64,000 nucleotides of DNA from Flavisphingomonas formosensis. GTDB lineage: Bacteria > Pseudomonadota > Alphaproteobacteria > Sphingomonadales > Sphingomonadaceae. The notes beneath the pieces were generated by a model. That model was given only the letters and a program-made list of their open reading frames with translations. It ran no database searches and was not told the DNA's origin. Of this stretch, positions 28,139-36,602 are shown in pieces (within the stretch, counting starts at the first letter, position 1; each line of letters begins with the position of its first letter). The stretch spans positions 62,001 through 126,000 of the forward strand of contig NZ_WRPK01000014.1 in assembly GCF_009755815.1 (NCBI RefSeq). The letters run 5' to 3'. Position numbers and translations under genes: made by a program.

Positions 28139-29107
28139 TCAGGCGGTTAGCACGCCCAGCTTCGGCTTCAGTTCGCGCTGATAGAAATCGATGAAACCGG
28201 CTTGATCCGGCCCGATGCCGGTCAGCACGACATGATCATAGCCCGCATCTATATATTTTCGGATCGCGGCGAGATGGCGTTCGGGATCGGGGCCGGCGGC
28301 GATGCTTTCGGCCAGGTCGCTAGGGCGCATATAGCGTGCGGCCGCTTCGAAGCCCGCCGGGTGCGGCAACTCGCTGTTCACCGCCCAGCCGAAAGCCGAG
28401 AAGCTGAAGCGTCGATAGGCCATCTCCAGTGCTTCTTCCTCGGAAGACGCATAAGCAAGCGCGACTTCCGCATAGCGAGGACCATCCTTCCCGGCTTTCT
28501 CGCGGAAGCCGGAAACGAAATCGGGATTGGGCTCCGTCGCCATGATCCCATCGGCCCTTTCCGCCGCCAGAGCGATCGATGCGGGGCCGCTGACGCCGAC
28601 CATGATGGGAATCGGCTGGTCGGGAAGATCGTAGAGCCGGGCGTGATCGACGGTGAAATGGGTGCCGACATATGTATGGACGCCCCCCGACCACAACAGC
28701 CGGAATATCTCGATCGCTTCGGCGAGCATCGCGTGCCGCTCGGGCGCGGACGGCCAGCGCGCGCCGGTCACATGTTCGTTCAACCGCTCGCCTGCACCGA
28801 CGGCGAGGGTGAAGCGGTTTCTGCTCAGCAGAGCCACGGTGGCGGCCGCCTGGGCGATGATGGCGGGATGGTATCGGATGATCGGGCAGGTGAGACCGGT
28901 CGTGATCGCGATCCGTGAGGTGGCCTGCGCGATCGCGCCGAGCACGCTCCAGGCGAACGGCGAATGGCCCTGTGCGTCGAGCCAGGGGTGGAAATGGTCC
29001 GAGAGGGAAACGAAGTCGAAGCCGGCGGCTTCGGCAAGGCGCGCATTTTCGACGAGCGCCAGGGAGCCATGCTCCTCGCTCATCAGCTTATATCCGAATC
29101 GTGTCAT
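28139..29107 (-). CDS. LLM-class (luciferase-like) flavin/F420-dependent oxidoreductase, G6PDH-like branch
   Basis: The 322-residue protein has the luciferase-like monooxygenase fold: MTRFGYKLMSEEHGSLALVENARLAEAAGFDFVSLSDHFHPWLDAQGHSPFAWSVLGAIAQAT, then ITTGLTCPIIRYHPAIIAQAAATVALLS and LAVGAGERLNEHVTG. These segments are typical of the TIGR03557-like group named F420-dependent glucose-6-phosphate dehydrogenase family. Many proteobacterial members may use FMN rather than F420, and I see no F420 genes here. The substrate is unknown. GGAGAT lies before ATG 29107; the longer in-frame extension upstream has no family character. Confidence 0.83.
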   Translation of the reverse strand: MTRFGYKLMSEEHGSLALVENARLAEAAGFDFVSLSDHFHPWLDAQGHSPFAWSVLGAIAQATSRIAITTGLTCPIIRYHPAIIAQAAATVALLSRNRFTLAVGAGERLNEHVTGARWPSAPERHAMLAEAIEIFRLLWSGGVHTYVGTHFTVDHARLYDLPDQPIPIMVGVSGPASIALAAERADGIMATEPNPDFVSGFREKAGKDGPRYAEVALAYASSEEEALEMAYRRFSFSAFGWAVNSELPHPAGFEAAARYMRPSDLAESIAAGPDPERHLAAIRKYIDAGYDHVVLTGIGPDQAGFIDFYQRELKPKLGVLTA

Positions 29108-29275
29108 GACGATCTCCGCATCTTGAAACGTCATCAATGCGGAAGGCGGCGCTACGATCCCTGCCGGATTTGGCGACGGATCGCTAAGTGGTTGCCGCTT
29201 GACCCATTTTAATGCGCAACCGATCGGTAAGGCACATATCCGCTGCGGTGGGGTGACCCGCGGCATGAGGTCGCC

Positions 29276-29560
29276 ATGAACGAGACAATAGTCCGATCGG
29301 CATTTGGAGTCATTCTCACCCGCGTCGAGCGGCGGGATGCGGCCGGAGCCCCGATCACCGAATATCGCCTGTCGGCGCCCTATGGCGTGCCCGCGCAGAC
29401 CTTTTCCAATTTCGCGGATGCGGATGCTGCCTGGCTGTTTTCGCTAGGAGGAGATCCTGCAGCAAAGCCGTCTGACGAAGCGGCGCCGCAATTGCCGCGC
29501 TCGCTGGCCGATGCGAAGCCGCGAGGCGTGACGCTGACCCCGGATTCCTCCCAGGGCTGA
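29276..29560 (+). CDS. Hypothetical 94-residue protein
   Basis: The frame encodes MNETIVRSAFGVILTRVERRDAAGAPITEYRLSAPYG and then a phenylalanine/aspartate-rich middle and a disordered tail. GAGG sits upstream of the ATG and codon use resembles the host genes. I recognise no family. It is isolated, converging on engB with a 6-bp gap between stop codons and facing the LLM gene divergently. Confidence 0.55.
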   Translation: MNETIVRSAFGVILTRVERRDAAGAPITEYRLSAPYGVPAQTFSNFADADAAWLFSLGGDPAAKPSDEAAPQLPRSLADAKPRGVTLTPDSSQG

Positions 29561-29566
29561 GCCGGC

Positions 29567-30202
29567 TCAGAAGATCGCTTCTATCACGGCTGCGCGCAGT
29601 TCGGCGATACCCAGACCGCCTTCGCTCGATGTCGCCAATACCTCGGGGTGTGCCGCGGGGCGCGTACGCGCCTCCGCGACGGTGCGTTCCGTCACGGCCG
29701 CCAGTTCCGTCGCCTTCACCTTGTCCGCCTTGGTCAGCACCAGCCGGTAGGAGACGGCCGCATTGTCGAGCATCTGCATGATCTCGCGATCGACGTCCTT
29801 GATGCCGTGGCGGCTGTCGATCAGCACGAGCGTGCGTTTCAGCACGCGGCGCCCGCGCAGGAAATCGTTCACCAGATGGCGCCAGCGCCGGACCATGTCC
29901 TTGGGCGCCTTAGCGAAGCCGTAGCCGGGCATGTCGACGAGACGGAAGACCGGCGGCGTGCCCACGTCGAAGAAGTTCAGCTCTTGCGTGCGGCCCGGCG
30001 TGTTGGAGGTGCGGGCAAGGCCGTTACGGTTCGTCAGCGCGTTCAGCAGCGAGGATTTGCCGACGTTGGACCGGCCGGCAAAAGCCACTTCCGGCACGTC
30101 CGGATCCGGCAGGAACTGCAGCCCAGGCGCCGATTTCAGGAAACCGACGGGGCCTGCGAAGAGCCGCCGTGCGGCCTCCACGGCCTCGTCGTCGAAGCTC
30201 AT
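29567..30202 (-). CDS. engB: Ribosome biogenesis GTPase EngB (YsxC/YihA)
   Basis: EngB is a small essential GTPase involved in 50S ribosome assembly. The 211-residue protein shows G1 GRSNVGKSSLLNAL, the switch TSNTPGRTQELNFF, G3 DMPGYG, G4 LTKADK and G5 TSSEGG. This is the order and spacing of the family. The ATG overlaps the yidC stop codon (ATGA), so translation is coupled at the end of the rpmH-rnpA-yidD-yidC-engB operon. The frame extends upstream into yidC only as a shadow. Confidence 0.94.
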   Translation of the reverse strand: MSFDDEAVEAARRLFAGPVGFLKSAPGLQFLPDPDVPEVAFAGRSNVGKSSLLNALTNRNGLARTSNTPGRTQELNFFDVGTPPVFRLVDMPGYGFAKAPKDMVRRWRHLVNDFLRGRRVLKRTLVLIDSRHGIKDVDREIMQMLDNAAVSYRLVLTKADKVKATELAAVTERTVAEARTRPAAHPEVLATSSEGGLGIAELRAAVIEAIF

Positions 30203-31890
30203 TTCGCCTGAGCTTCCTTCAGCGCCGGATGCCGGCTGTAGAGCAGCTTCTGCTGCCCGATCGTAAGCAGGTTCGAAACCACCCAATAGAGCTGCAGACC
30301 CGCCGCGAACGGCGCCATGATGAACATGAACACCCAGGGCATGATCGCGAACACCTGCTTCTGCGATTCGTCCATCGGGGTCGGATTGAGCTTGAACTGG
30401 AGATACATGGTGATGCCGAGCAGGATCGCCAGCACGCCCAGGTGCAGGAAGCCCGGCGGCGTGAAGTTGAGCAGGCCGAACAGGTTCAGCGGGGTCAGCG
30501 GATCGGGCGCGGACAGATCCTTGATCCACAGGATGAAGGGCTGATGCCGCATCTCGATCGTCAGCATCAGCACCTTGTAGAGCGCGTAGAAGATCGGGAT
30601 CTGGATGAACATCGGCAGGCAGCCGGCGACGGGGTTGACCTTCTCCTTCTGGTAGAGGGCCAGCATCTCCTTCTGCAGCGTCGCCTTGTCGTCCTTATGG
30701 CGCTCCTGCAGCGCCTTCATCTTCGGCTGGATCGCGCGCATGCCGGCCATGGAGGCGAACTGGCGCTGCGCCACCGGGAACATCGCGCCCCGGACGATCA
30801 AGGTCAGCAGGATGATCGCCACGCCGAAATTGCCGGTCACCTTGAAGATCGTATCGAGCAGCCAGAAGATCGGTTGTTCGAACCAGTAGAACCAGCCCCA
30901 ATCGATCGCGCGATCGAACTGGATGATGCCGCCCTTCTCATATTCGCGCAGCGCGTTGACTTCCTTGGCACCGGCGAACAGGCGGGTGCTGGTGCTCAGC
31001 ACCTTGCCCGGCGCGACGATCGCGGGTGCGCCGCTGATATCGGCCTGGTAGCGATTTCCTTCGAAGGCGCGGAAGCCCGAGGCAGCCTGGCCCTGGTTCG
31101 CCGGAACGAGCGCGGTCAGCCAATATTTGTCGCCGAAGCCCAGCCAGTCGCCATCGTTGAAGCGCACGCCGCCGGCACCGGCCGCGTCGACGTCCTTGAA
31201 GTTGACGCTGTAATTGGCCGCCCCGCCGAATGCGCCGATCGGGCCGGTGTGCATGGTCCAGGTGTCGGGATCCTTAGAGATGCCGACCCGCGAGATCAGG
31301 CTGTAAGGCTTGATCGCGATGGCGCTCGCGCTGGCGTTGGACATGCTCTGCGTGATGCTGAACATGTAATTGGCATCGATCGCGATGCGGATCGCGAAAA
31401 TCTGGCCGGCCGGATTGGCCCAGCTCAGCGTCACCGGCTTGGCGGGAGTCAGGACGTTTCCGTCGGCCTTCCACAGCGTATCCGATGCTGGCAGGGCAAC
31501 GCCGTCCCCGGTCCAGCCGAAGGACGCGAAATAGGCATCTTTGGTGCCGCTGGGCGCGAGCAGGCGCACGGGCGGCGAATCCTTCGCGATCGTCTCGCGG
31601 TGCGAGACGAGCAGCAGATCGTCGATCCGCGCGCCCTTGAGATTGATCGATCCTTTGAGGCGCGGCGTATCGATCGCGACCCGCGGGCCGTCGTTCAGCG
31701 CCACCGCGACGTCGCGGACCACTTCGGGCGCCGGTGCGCCGGGCGGCGCGACGGGAAGCTGCTTGCCATCGACGATCTTGGTTGCCGGCGGATTCGCCGT
31801 CGGCAGGAAGCGCGGCGCCAGCAGCATCCAGCCGATCACCACCAGGGCCGACAGGAAGATCGCCAGGATGACGTTGCGGTTATTATCCAC
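30199..31890 (-). CDS. yidC: Membrane protein insertase YidC
   Basis: YidC inserts and folds inner-membrane proteins, alone or with SecYEG. The 563-residue protein has the Gram-negative layout: N-terminal membrane helix (NVILAIFLSALVVIGWMLLAP), a large periplasmic beta-sandwich domain (about residues 50-330), and five C-terminal helices starting at FYWFEQPIFWLLDTIFKVTGNFGVAIILLT. The cytosolic hairpin with the QPKMKALQERHKDDK segment is present. The start is a GTG 18 bases after yidD. It sits in the conserved operon between yidD and engB. Confidence 0.95.
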   Translation of the reverse strand: MDNNRNVILAIFLSALVVIGWMLLAPRFLPTANPPATKIVDGKQLPVAPPGAPAPEVVRDVAVALNDGPRVAIDTPRLKGSINLKGARIDDLLLVSHRETIAKDSPPVRLLAPSGTKDAYFASFGWTGDGVALPASDTLWKADGNVLTPAKPVTLSWANPAGQIFAIRIAIDANYMFSITQSMSNASASAIAIKPYSLISRVGISKDPDTWTMHTGPIGAFGGAANYSVNFKDVDAAGAGGVRFNDGDWLGFGDKYWLTALVPANQGQAASGFRAFEGNRYQADISGAPAIVAPGKVLSTSTRLFAGAKEVNALREYEKGGIIQFDRAIDWGWFYWFEQPIFWLLDTIFKVTGNFGVAIILLTLIVRGAMFPVAQRQFASMAGMRAIQPKMKALQERHKDDKATLQKEMLALYQKEKVNPVAGCLPMFIQIPIFYALYKVLMLTIEMRHQPFILWIKDLSAPDPLTPLNLFGLLNFTPPGFLHLGVLAILLGITMYLQFKLNPTPMDESQKQVFAIMPWVFMFIMAPFAAGLQLYWVVSNLLTIGQQKLLYSRHPALKEAQAK

Positions 31891-31908
31891 GCAGCAGGAC
31901 CCCCAAAA

Positions 31909-32121
31909 TCACGGTACCGGATCGAAGCCCGAGCCGCCCCACGGATGGCAGCGCAGGATCCTTTTGATCGCCAACCAGCTTCCATGCACCGCGCCGTGGC
32001 GGGTCCAGGCCTGGATCGCATAAGCGGAGCAGGAGGGTGTGAAACGACAACTCGGCGGCAATATGGCCGAGGGACCCCATTGCCAGAGCCGCGCGATCAG
32101 AATGAGCAGGCGCGCGATCAT
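31909..32121 (-). CDS. yidD: Membrane protein insertion efficiency factor YidD
   Basis: The 70-residue protein has the family core PPSCRFTPSCSAYAIQAWTRHGAVHGSWLAIKRILRCHPWGGSGFDPVP, with all conserved cysteines and the CHPWGGSG motif. YidD is thought to help YidC-dependent insertion. Its ATG overlaps the rnpA stop (ATGA) and it is followed by yidC, as in most bacteria. Confidence 0.95.
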   Translation of the reverse strand: MIARLLILIARLWQWGPSAILPPSCRFTPSCSAYAIQAWTRHGAVHGSWLAIKRILRCHPWGGSGFDPVP

Positions 32122-32444
32122 CGCTTCGCCTTGGCGAGCGCCTTGGACAGCTCGCGCTTCAGATCCGCAAAGCCGCGTTCGATGCCGCTCGACCGGCCGA
32201 TCAGCACATGATCGGCGCCGGGCATTCCTTCTGCGGGCAGCAGCTCGCGTATGAGTGCGCGAAAACGCCGCTTCATGCGGTTACGCACAACCGAGCCACC
32301 GATCTTCTTGGTCACGGTGATGCCGAAGCGGATCGCGGGATCGCCGTCGTTCCGATGTCTGGCAAGCAACACGAAGCCGGGCATCGGAACGCGACGCCCG
32401 CCATTCGCAGCCAGGAAGTCCGCGCGTTTGCGGAGGACCGTCAG
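32118..32444 (-). CDS. rnpA: Ribonuclease P protein component (RnpA), start codon uncertain
   Basis: RnpA is the protein cofactor of RNase P, which matures tRNA 5' ends. The family core is plain: [46 protein letters not shown], with the RNR signature. The start is odd. No ATG, GTG or TTG lies between the rpmH region and the core. Either translation begins at CTG 32444, overlapping the rpmH stop (CTGA), which gives a normal 108-residue protein, or it begins at ATG 32582. The second choice makes a 154-residue protein whose N-terminus overlaps all of rpmH in another frame, as in Thermus. I give the shorter form because a good ribosome-binding distance favours rpmH at the upstream site. Confidence 0.85.
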   Translation of the reverse strand: MTVLRKRADFLAANGGRRVPMPGFVLLARHRNDGDPAIRFGITVTKKIGGSVVRNRMKRRFRALIRELLPAEGMPGADHVLIGRSSGIERGFADLKRELSKALAKAKR

Positions 32445-32575
32445 GCCGAAAGGGTCTTGCGGCCGCGCGCGCGGCGGGCCGCCAGCACCTTGCGTCCGCC
32501 CGGCGTCGCCGAACGCGAACGGAAGCCGTGACGGCGCTTGCGCACGAGGCGGCTCGGCTGAAAGGTGCGCTTCAT
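32441..32575 (-). CDS. rpmH: 50S ribosomal protein L34
   Basis: The 44-residue protein reads [20 protein letters not shown] followed by the usual glycine-arginine-lysine region and ends KTLSA, matching L34 throughout. It is missing from simple longest-frame gene lists because of its size. GAGGA lies seven bases before the ATG. It heads the rpmH-rnpA-yidD-yidC-engB operon and its stop codon overlaps the possible CTG start of rnpA. Confidence 0.96.
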   Translation of the reverse strand: MKRTFQPSRLVRKRRHGFRSRSATPGGRKVLAARRARGRKTLSA

Positions 32576-32602
32576 CGCTCATTCCTCAAAAACGTCTGAA
32601 TG

Positions 32603-32627
32603 CAAAAGGGCCGCCGGTGGGGCGGCC
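32603..32627 (-). terminator. Hairpin plus short T run in the rpmH leader
   Basis: On the minus strand a 7-bp GC stem (GGCCGCC with its complement, 5-base loop) is followed by TTTTG. It lies downstream of the 32666-32989 gene and inside the expected rpmH leader, so it could end the upstream transcript or attenuate rpmH. Confidence 0.55.
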
Positions 32628-32640
32628 GCTGTCGGGGGGC

Positions 32641-32669
32641 CGGATAGGCAAGGGCGGCGGGAAAGTCAA
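32641..32669 (-). promoter_or_regulatory. rpmH: Probable sigma-70-type promoter of the rpmH operon
   Basis: On the minus strand TTGACT (32669-32664) and TATCCG (32646-32641) are separated by exactly 17 bases. A start near 32634 would give a leader of about 60 bases that contains the hairpin at 32603-32627. The -35 box overlaps the stop region of the preceding gene. Confidence 0.6.
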
Positions 32670-32989
32670 TCGCCCTCTATGGCCGGCCGGGCTTCCGCCA
32701 CTGCCTTTTCGCGCTGTGCGCGACGTTTCGCGCTTTTGCGGCGCAGCCCCCAATCGGCCCATGCACCATGCCGGGGCCAGCGGCGCTTGAAGCGGACATA
32801 GCGTCGCCGCACCCAGGCGGAGTTGCGCAGCAGGAGCGTGAGGCCGGCCGCGAAGACGAAGACGCCCCCTGGCCCGGGCAGTGCGCCGACGATCGGGGCA
32901 AGAATCAGCAGCAACAGGCCAAGCGCCAACATGGAAAGCCGCCAGCCTTCGGTGCGCCTCAGCGCGCGCCAGGAATCCATCAACCGCAT
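32666..32989 (-). CDS. Small membrane protein with PGPGG loop, unknown function
   Basis: The 107-residue protein has two hydrophobic helices (LSMLALGLLLLILAPIVGALPGPGG and FVFAAGLTLLLRNSAWV) joined by a PGPGG turn, followed by a strongly basic tail (RRRYVRFKRRW...RRKSAKRRAQREK). The pattern resembles the PGPGW-type/TIGR02611-like small transmembrane proteins. It lies upstream of the rpmH operon on the same strand. No function is known. Confidence 0.75.
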   Translation of the reverse strand: MRLMDSWRALRRTEGWRLSMLALGLLLLILAPIVGALPGPGGVFVFAAGLTLLLRNSAWVRRRYVRFKRRWPRHGAWADWGLRRKSAKRRAQREKAVAEARPAIEGD

Positions 32990-33052
32990 TGCCCAGCGAT
33001 GTGGCGAGCGATGGCGGCCGGCGCAAGCATGATCGCCCGATCCGCGGCACGA

Positions 33053-33871
33053 TCAGCCGAGGAAGGCGTCCCGGAAGCGGACGCGATCTTCCGCCGAGAG
33101 CCGCGTTCCGGCATGCACCCTGCTCGGAATCTGGTAGCCGAGGCCGTTTTGCATCGCGACCGCCATTTCGGCGGTCTTCACCGCGGTCGTGAGCGGATTG
33201 ACGATGGGAATGCGGGCGCCGCGATGCTCCAGCATGTGGAAGCCGGCATTGCCGCAAATCTGGCCGAGTCCGCCGCAGGCGAGCACGACGACGTCCGCCC
33301 CTTCGTCGATCATCTCGCGCGCCTGCGCGCTCAGGCGGTCGATCATCGGAGCCGGATCGGAGAGCGCTTCGCCGAAAGACTGGACAAAACGCCGCCGCTC
33401 GGCGCGCACGCCGTTGGGGATCAGCCGGTCGCCGAGGCCCAGCTGTTCGATCTGGCGCGTCACATAGCTCACCTGTCCGGGCATGTCGGGCACCAGCGCC
33501 CCGAATTTCGCGCCGAGCGTGGCGGCCCAGGCGAAGGTGGGCTCGCTGAGGCCGAAGACGGGCGTTTCGATCAGCGAACGGATCTGCTTCAATCCGGGAT
33601 CGTCGAAGCAGTTGATCACGAAGGCGTCGAAGCCTTCCGTATCTGCTTCCAATATCGTGTCGATCACCGCGCCGCCGATCAGAAATTCATAATAGGCATT
33701 GCGATGATATTCGAGACCGTCCGGACCCAGCGTCAGGCCGGCGCGAGGCGCGCGGAAGGCGAGCTCGGTGTCGGCGTGCAGCACGCGCCGGCAGATGGTT
33801 TCCACGCTCTGGCGGGATGCCGCCAGATAATCCTCCGGCACCGGCACGATGTTGGCGACGCATAGTCTCAT
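33053..33871 (-). CDS. Asp/Glu/hydantoin racemase-family protein
   Basis: The 272-residue protein fits the Asp/Glu racemase superfamily. The two catalytic cysteines are in VINCFDDPGL (N-terminal half) and VVLACGGLGQI (C-terminal half), as in hydantoin racemases. Family members interconvert amino-acid or hydantoin enantiomers, or act as arylmalonate decarboxylases when one cysteine is missing; here both are present. GGGAGATGGGCC precedes ATG 33871. It diverges from comM across a 155-bp spacer. Confidence 0.85.
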   Translation of the reverse strand: MRLCVANIVPVPEDYLAASRQSVETICRRVLHADTELAFRAPRAGLTLGPDGLEYHRNAYYEFLIGGAVIDTILEADTEGFDAFVINCFDDPGLKQIRSLIETPVFGLSEPTFAWAATLGAKFGALVPDMPGQVSYVTRQIEQLGLGDRLIPNGVRAERRRFVQSFGEALSDPAPMIDRLSAQAREMIDEGADVVVLACGGLGQICGNAGFHMLEHRGARIPIVNPLTTAVKTAEMAVAMQNGLGYQIPSRVHAGTRLSAEDRVRFRDAFLG

Positions 33872-34026
33872 GGCCCATCTCCCGCTCATGCCGGCCTTTG
33901 GCCTGGCCGTGCCGCGCTATCCGATGGCGCGGGCCGGCACAATGCGAACCACGTCGCTTCTCTTTCCGCGCCATCGACTCGGCGCGGCTTTCATGGCTAA
34001 GAGGATATGGGACAGAGGGGGAACAA

Positions 34027-34677
34027 ATGGTTGCGCATGTCGCCACGGTGGCATTTCTGGGGCTGGAGGCGCGTGCGGTCGAGGTGCAGGTGCAGATCAG
34101 CGCCGGCGTTCCGGCCTTCGTCGTCGTGGGTCTTCCGGACAAGGCTGTGGCGGAAAGCCGCGAACGGGTGCGTGCCGCCCTGACCGCGATCGGCCTGGCC
34201 TTGCCGCCGCGACGGATCACGGTGAATCTCTCTCCGGCCGATCTCCCCAAGGAGGGATCGCATTATGATTTGCCGATCGCGCTCGGCCTGCTCGGCGCGA
34301 TGGGCGTGGTCGATGTCGAGACGCTTGCTGGCTATGTGGTTGTCGGCGAACTGGGCCTGGACGGCCGGGTGATGCCGTCGCCGGGCGTGCTGCTCGCCGC
34401 TCTCCATGCGTCCGAACGCGATCTCGGCCTCGTCTGTCCGGCTGCGCAGGGATCGGAAGCGGCCTGGGCGGGGTCGGTGGAGGTGCTCGCTGCGCCGGAT
34501 CTCCTGTCGCTGCTCAATCATTTCAAGGGATCGGGCCAACTCGCGCCGCCGCTGCCGGGCGAAGCCGAGGCGCCCGTGCGCGGGCCGGATCTGGCGGAGG
34601 TGAAGGGGCAGGAGACTGCCAAGCGCGCTCTCGAGATTGCGGCGGCGGGCGGCCACAATCTGCTGATGGTATGCTAG
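34027..34677 (+). pseudogene. comM: comM (YifB-type Mg-chelatase-like ATPase), 5' part, interrupted by the prophage
   Basis: ComM is an AAA+ DNA helicase that promotes branch migration during natural transformation. Only the N-terminal 216 residues remain: MVAHVATVAFLGLEARAVEVQ, GLPDKAVAESRERVRAALTA, SPADLPKEGSHYDLPIALGLL and DLAEVKGQETAKRALEIAAAGGHNLLMV, then C and a stop. In intact family members GGHNLLMV is followed at once by the Walker A motif GPPGSGKS, which is absent here. The break coincides with the edge of the prophage, whose integrase gene starts 50 bases later. The usual length is about 500 residues, so the other half should lie beyond the right end of the window at attR. ATG 34027 is supported by the family start and AGAGGGGG upstream. 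Confidence 0.93.
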
Positions 34678-34680
34678 GTG
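34655..34680. other. Probable attL junction of the prophage
   Basis: Homology to comM holds through the codons for HNLLMV and is lost within the next few bases (ATGGTATGCTAG). The crossover of the serine recombinase therefore falls at about 34669-34677. The exact core can be fixed only by comparison with attR or an uninterrupted comM. Confidence 0.75.
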
Positions 34681-34727
34681 TTATCCTCGAACGGTCATGA
34701 TATGGACCGGTTCGACGGAGGCATGGC

Positions 34728-36467
34728 ATGGAAGCGATTTTATATTCTCGTTGGTCGAGCCTCGAACAAACATCGACCACGAGCGCGCCCCGTCAGCTTG
34801 AGATTTGCGAGGCGTTCGCCGCCGCCCGAAGTTTCGACATCGTCGAGCGAGTGGTTGATGAAGGTCGCTCAGCATGGACCGGCGACAATCTAATCAATGG
34901 TCGACTCGGGCAGCTAACCGAGCGCTTCAAGCGGGAAGGCGCTCAAGGTAAGGTCCTTGTCGTCGAAAAGCTCGATAGGATCAGCCGTCAAAGCCCCCTC
35001 GTCGTCACTCAGTGGCTCCAACGGGTGTGTGGTTACGGGCTCACGATCATGACCGCAGACGGTCGTCATACGCTCGACGCCGACGCTCTCATTCGCAATC
35101 AGTTGGTCGTGGTTGGGCTGATTTTTGAGGCGTTCAAGGGCTATCAGGAATCTCAGGATAAATCGGATCGAGTGAAAGAGGCGTGGGAGCGTAAGCGTGA
35201 ACGCCGAGCGCCGATGACCCGCATATGTCCGGCATGGCTCACGATCGACCAGAAGAGCACTCATTTTAAGAGCGCGGACAATCTCTCAGCCGCATATTCG
35301 GTGATCGAAAACCGCGCGGCGATCGTCCGTGAAATTTTCAACCTGACCGAGCAAGGGCGCGGCAAATCCACCATCGCGCGCATGCTCAATGAACGGTCTG
35401 AACCGGTTTGGGGTCGCGGTGACGGCTGGCACGCCAGCTACATTCAGAAAATTCTAACCAGCCCCGCCGTGTATGGTGAATATCAGCCTCACACTCGACC
35501 CAAGGGCGGCGAGCGTCGTCCGGTTGGCGAGCCAATTCAGAATTATTTCCCTGCGGTGATCGAAATCGAGCAGTTTGAGCGGGTCAACGACCAGAAGGCG
35601 AGGGCGATCCTAGCTAAGCAGCGTCCGGCTAACCCGCTCGCAAATCTCCTCGCCGGGATCGCCAAATGTGGAAACTGCGGCGGTTGGATGATGTTCGTGA
35701 ATAAGGGCGATGAGACGCTTGCTGATGGATCGGTAGTCAAGCGCGGCTATCTGAAATGCTCGAATGCACATCGTGCCAAGGGCTGTGATCGGCGGCAGAG
35801 CTACGGATATAGACCGATCGAATCAGCCCTCTTGGATCAGATTCTTCATCTCGCCATGGATGATCAGCATTTCTCCGTGAAGGATGATGCTGCTGAGCTT
35901 GAGGCGAGGGTCTTGCGGCTCAAGCATGAGGTGAAAGAATGCGAAAAGCGGCAAGCCGCCGCCCATGCGAAAGCCGATGACCCTGATGATGATTTTGCGA
36001 TAGCGAAATATCGTGAAAGCCGTGACGCCACGAAGGCGGCTAAAAATCAGCTACAGGACGCTGAGGAGGCATTGGCGAAAGCGCGTGGCTCCGTTTCACC
36101 CGCTGAGCATGTCCGGCGGGTCAACGAGGTCCGATCAATGATGCACAGCGATAATGCAGAGGAGCGTTATCAGGCGCGTTCGCGCGTCAAGCTGGCGATC
36201 AACGACATCGTGAAGGAAATGATATTCCATCATTCCCGTTCACGGATAGCGGTGACCCTGAAAGGCGGGGTTCGCTCATTCGTGATTTATGGCGACACGG
36301 GAGAAATTGGCTCGCTGCTTCCCGCCATCGCCGCTGATACCAACGATCCAATTCAGGCGGCATATAAGCGTCGGAAAGAGGCTCTGGAGCCCGTTTCTGA
36401 GGACGATGCGCCGATTGAGCGCACGATGTTTGTGGGCAGGGAAAATCACCCGAAAATTGCTCTCTAG
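34728..36467 (+). CDS. Large serine recombinase (prophage integrase)
   Basis: The 579-residue protein has an N-terminal resolvase domain with the catalytic serine in YSRWSSLEQ (Ser9/Ser10), VVEKLDRISRQ and GLIFEAFKGYQESQDKSDRV. A recombinase domain (about residues 165-285, STIARMLNERSE, YIQKILTSPAVYGEYQP) comes next. A zinc ribbon (CGNCGG...C...C, about 322-362) is followed by a coiled coil (ELEARVLRLKHEVKECEKRQAAAHAKA). This is the layout of phage integrases such as phiC31-like enzymes. It is the first prophage gene and abuts attL, so it almost certainly carried out integration into comM. Large serine integrases need a separate directionality factor for excision; none is recognisable. Confidence 0.93.
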   Translation: MEAILYSRWSSLEQTSTTSAPRQLEICEAFAAARSFDIVERVVDEGRSAWTGDNLINGRLGQLTERFKREGAQGKVLVVEKLDRISRQSPLVVTQWLQRVCGYGLTIMTADGRHTLDADALIRNQLVVVGLIFEAFKGYQESQDKSDRVKEAWERKRERRAPMTRICPAWLTIDQKSTHFKSADNLSAAYSVIENRAAIVREIFNLTEQGRGKSTIARMLNERSEPVWGRGDGWHASYIQKILTSPAVYGEYQPHTRPKGGERRPVGEPIQNYFPAVIEIEQFERVNDQKARAILAKQRPANPLANLLAGIAKCGNCGGWMMFVNKGDETLADGSVVKRGYLKCSNAHRAKGCDRRQSYGYRPIESALLDQILHLAMDDQHFSVKDDAAELEARVLRLKHEVKECEKRQAAAHAKADDPDDDFAIAKYRESRDATKAAKNQLQDAEEALAKARGSVSPAEHVRRVNEVRSMMHSDNAEERYQARSRVKLAINDIVKEMIFHHSRSRIAVTLKGGVRSFVIYGDTGEIGSLLPAIAADTNDPIQAAYKRRKEALEPVSEDDAPIERTMFVGRENHPKIAL

Positions 36468-36602
36468 GGCGTTCCCGTTCCGCCTTCGCCAATGTCCCAA
36501 CCTCTAAGTCGAAGGCATCCGGCGCCGTTTCGGAGGTAATCTGCTATTCGAGCTTGAGAAATCCCGCCGCCGATATCATCCTTCATTGAAGGGGGATCGA
36601 TC

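Noticed and set aside
34640-34730. tRNA gene at the left prophage border
   Set aside because: The integration site is comM, and no cloverleaf or tRNA 3' end is seen at the junction.
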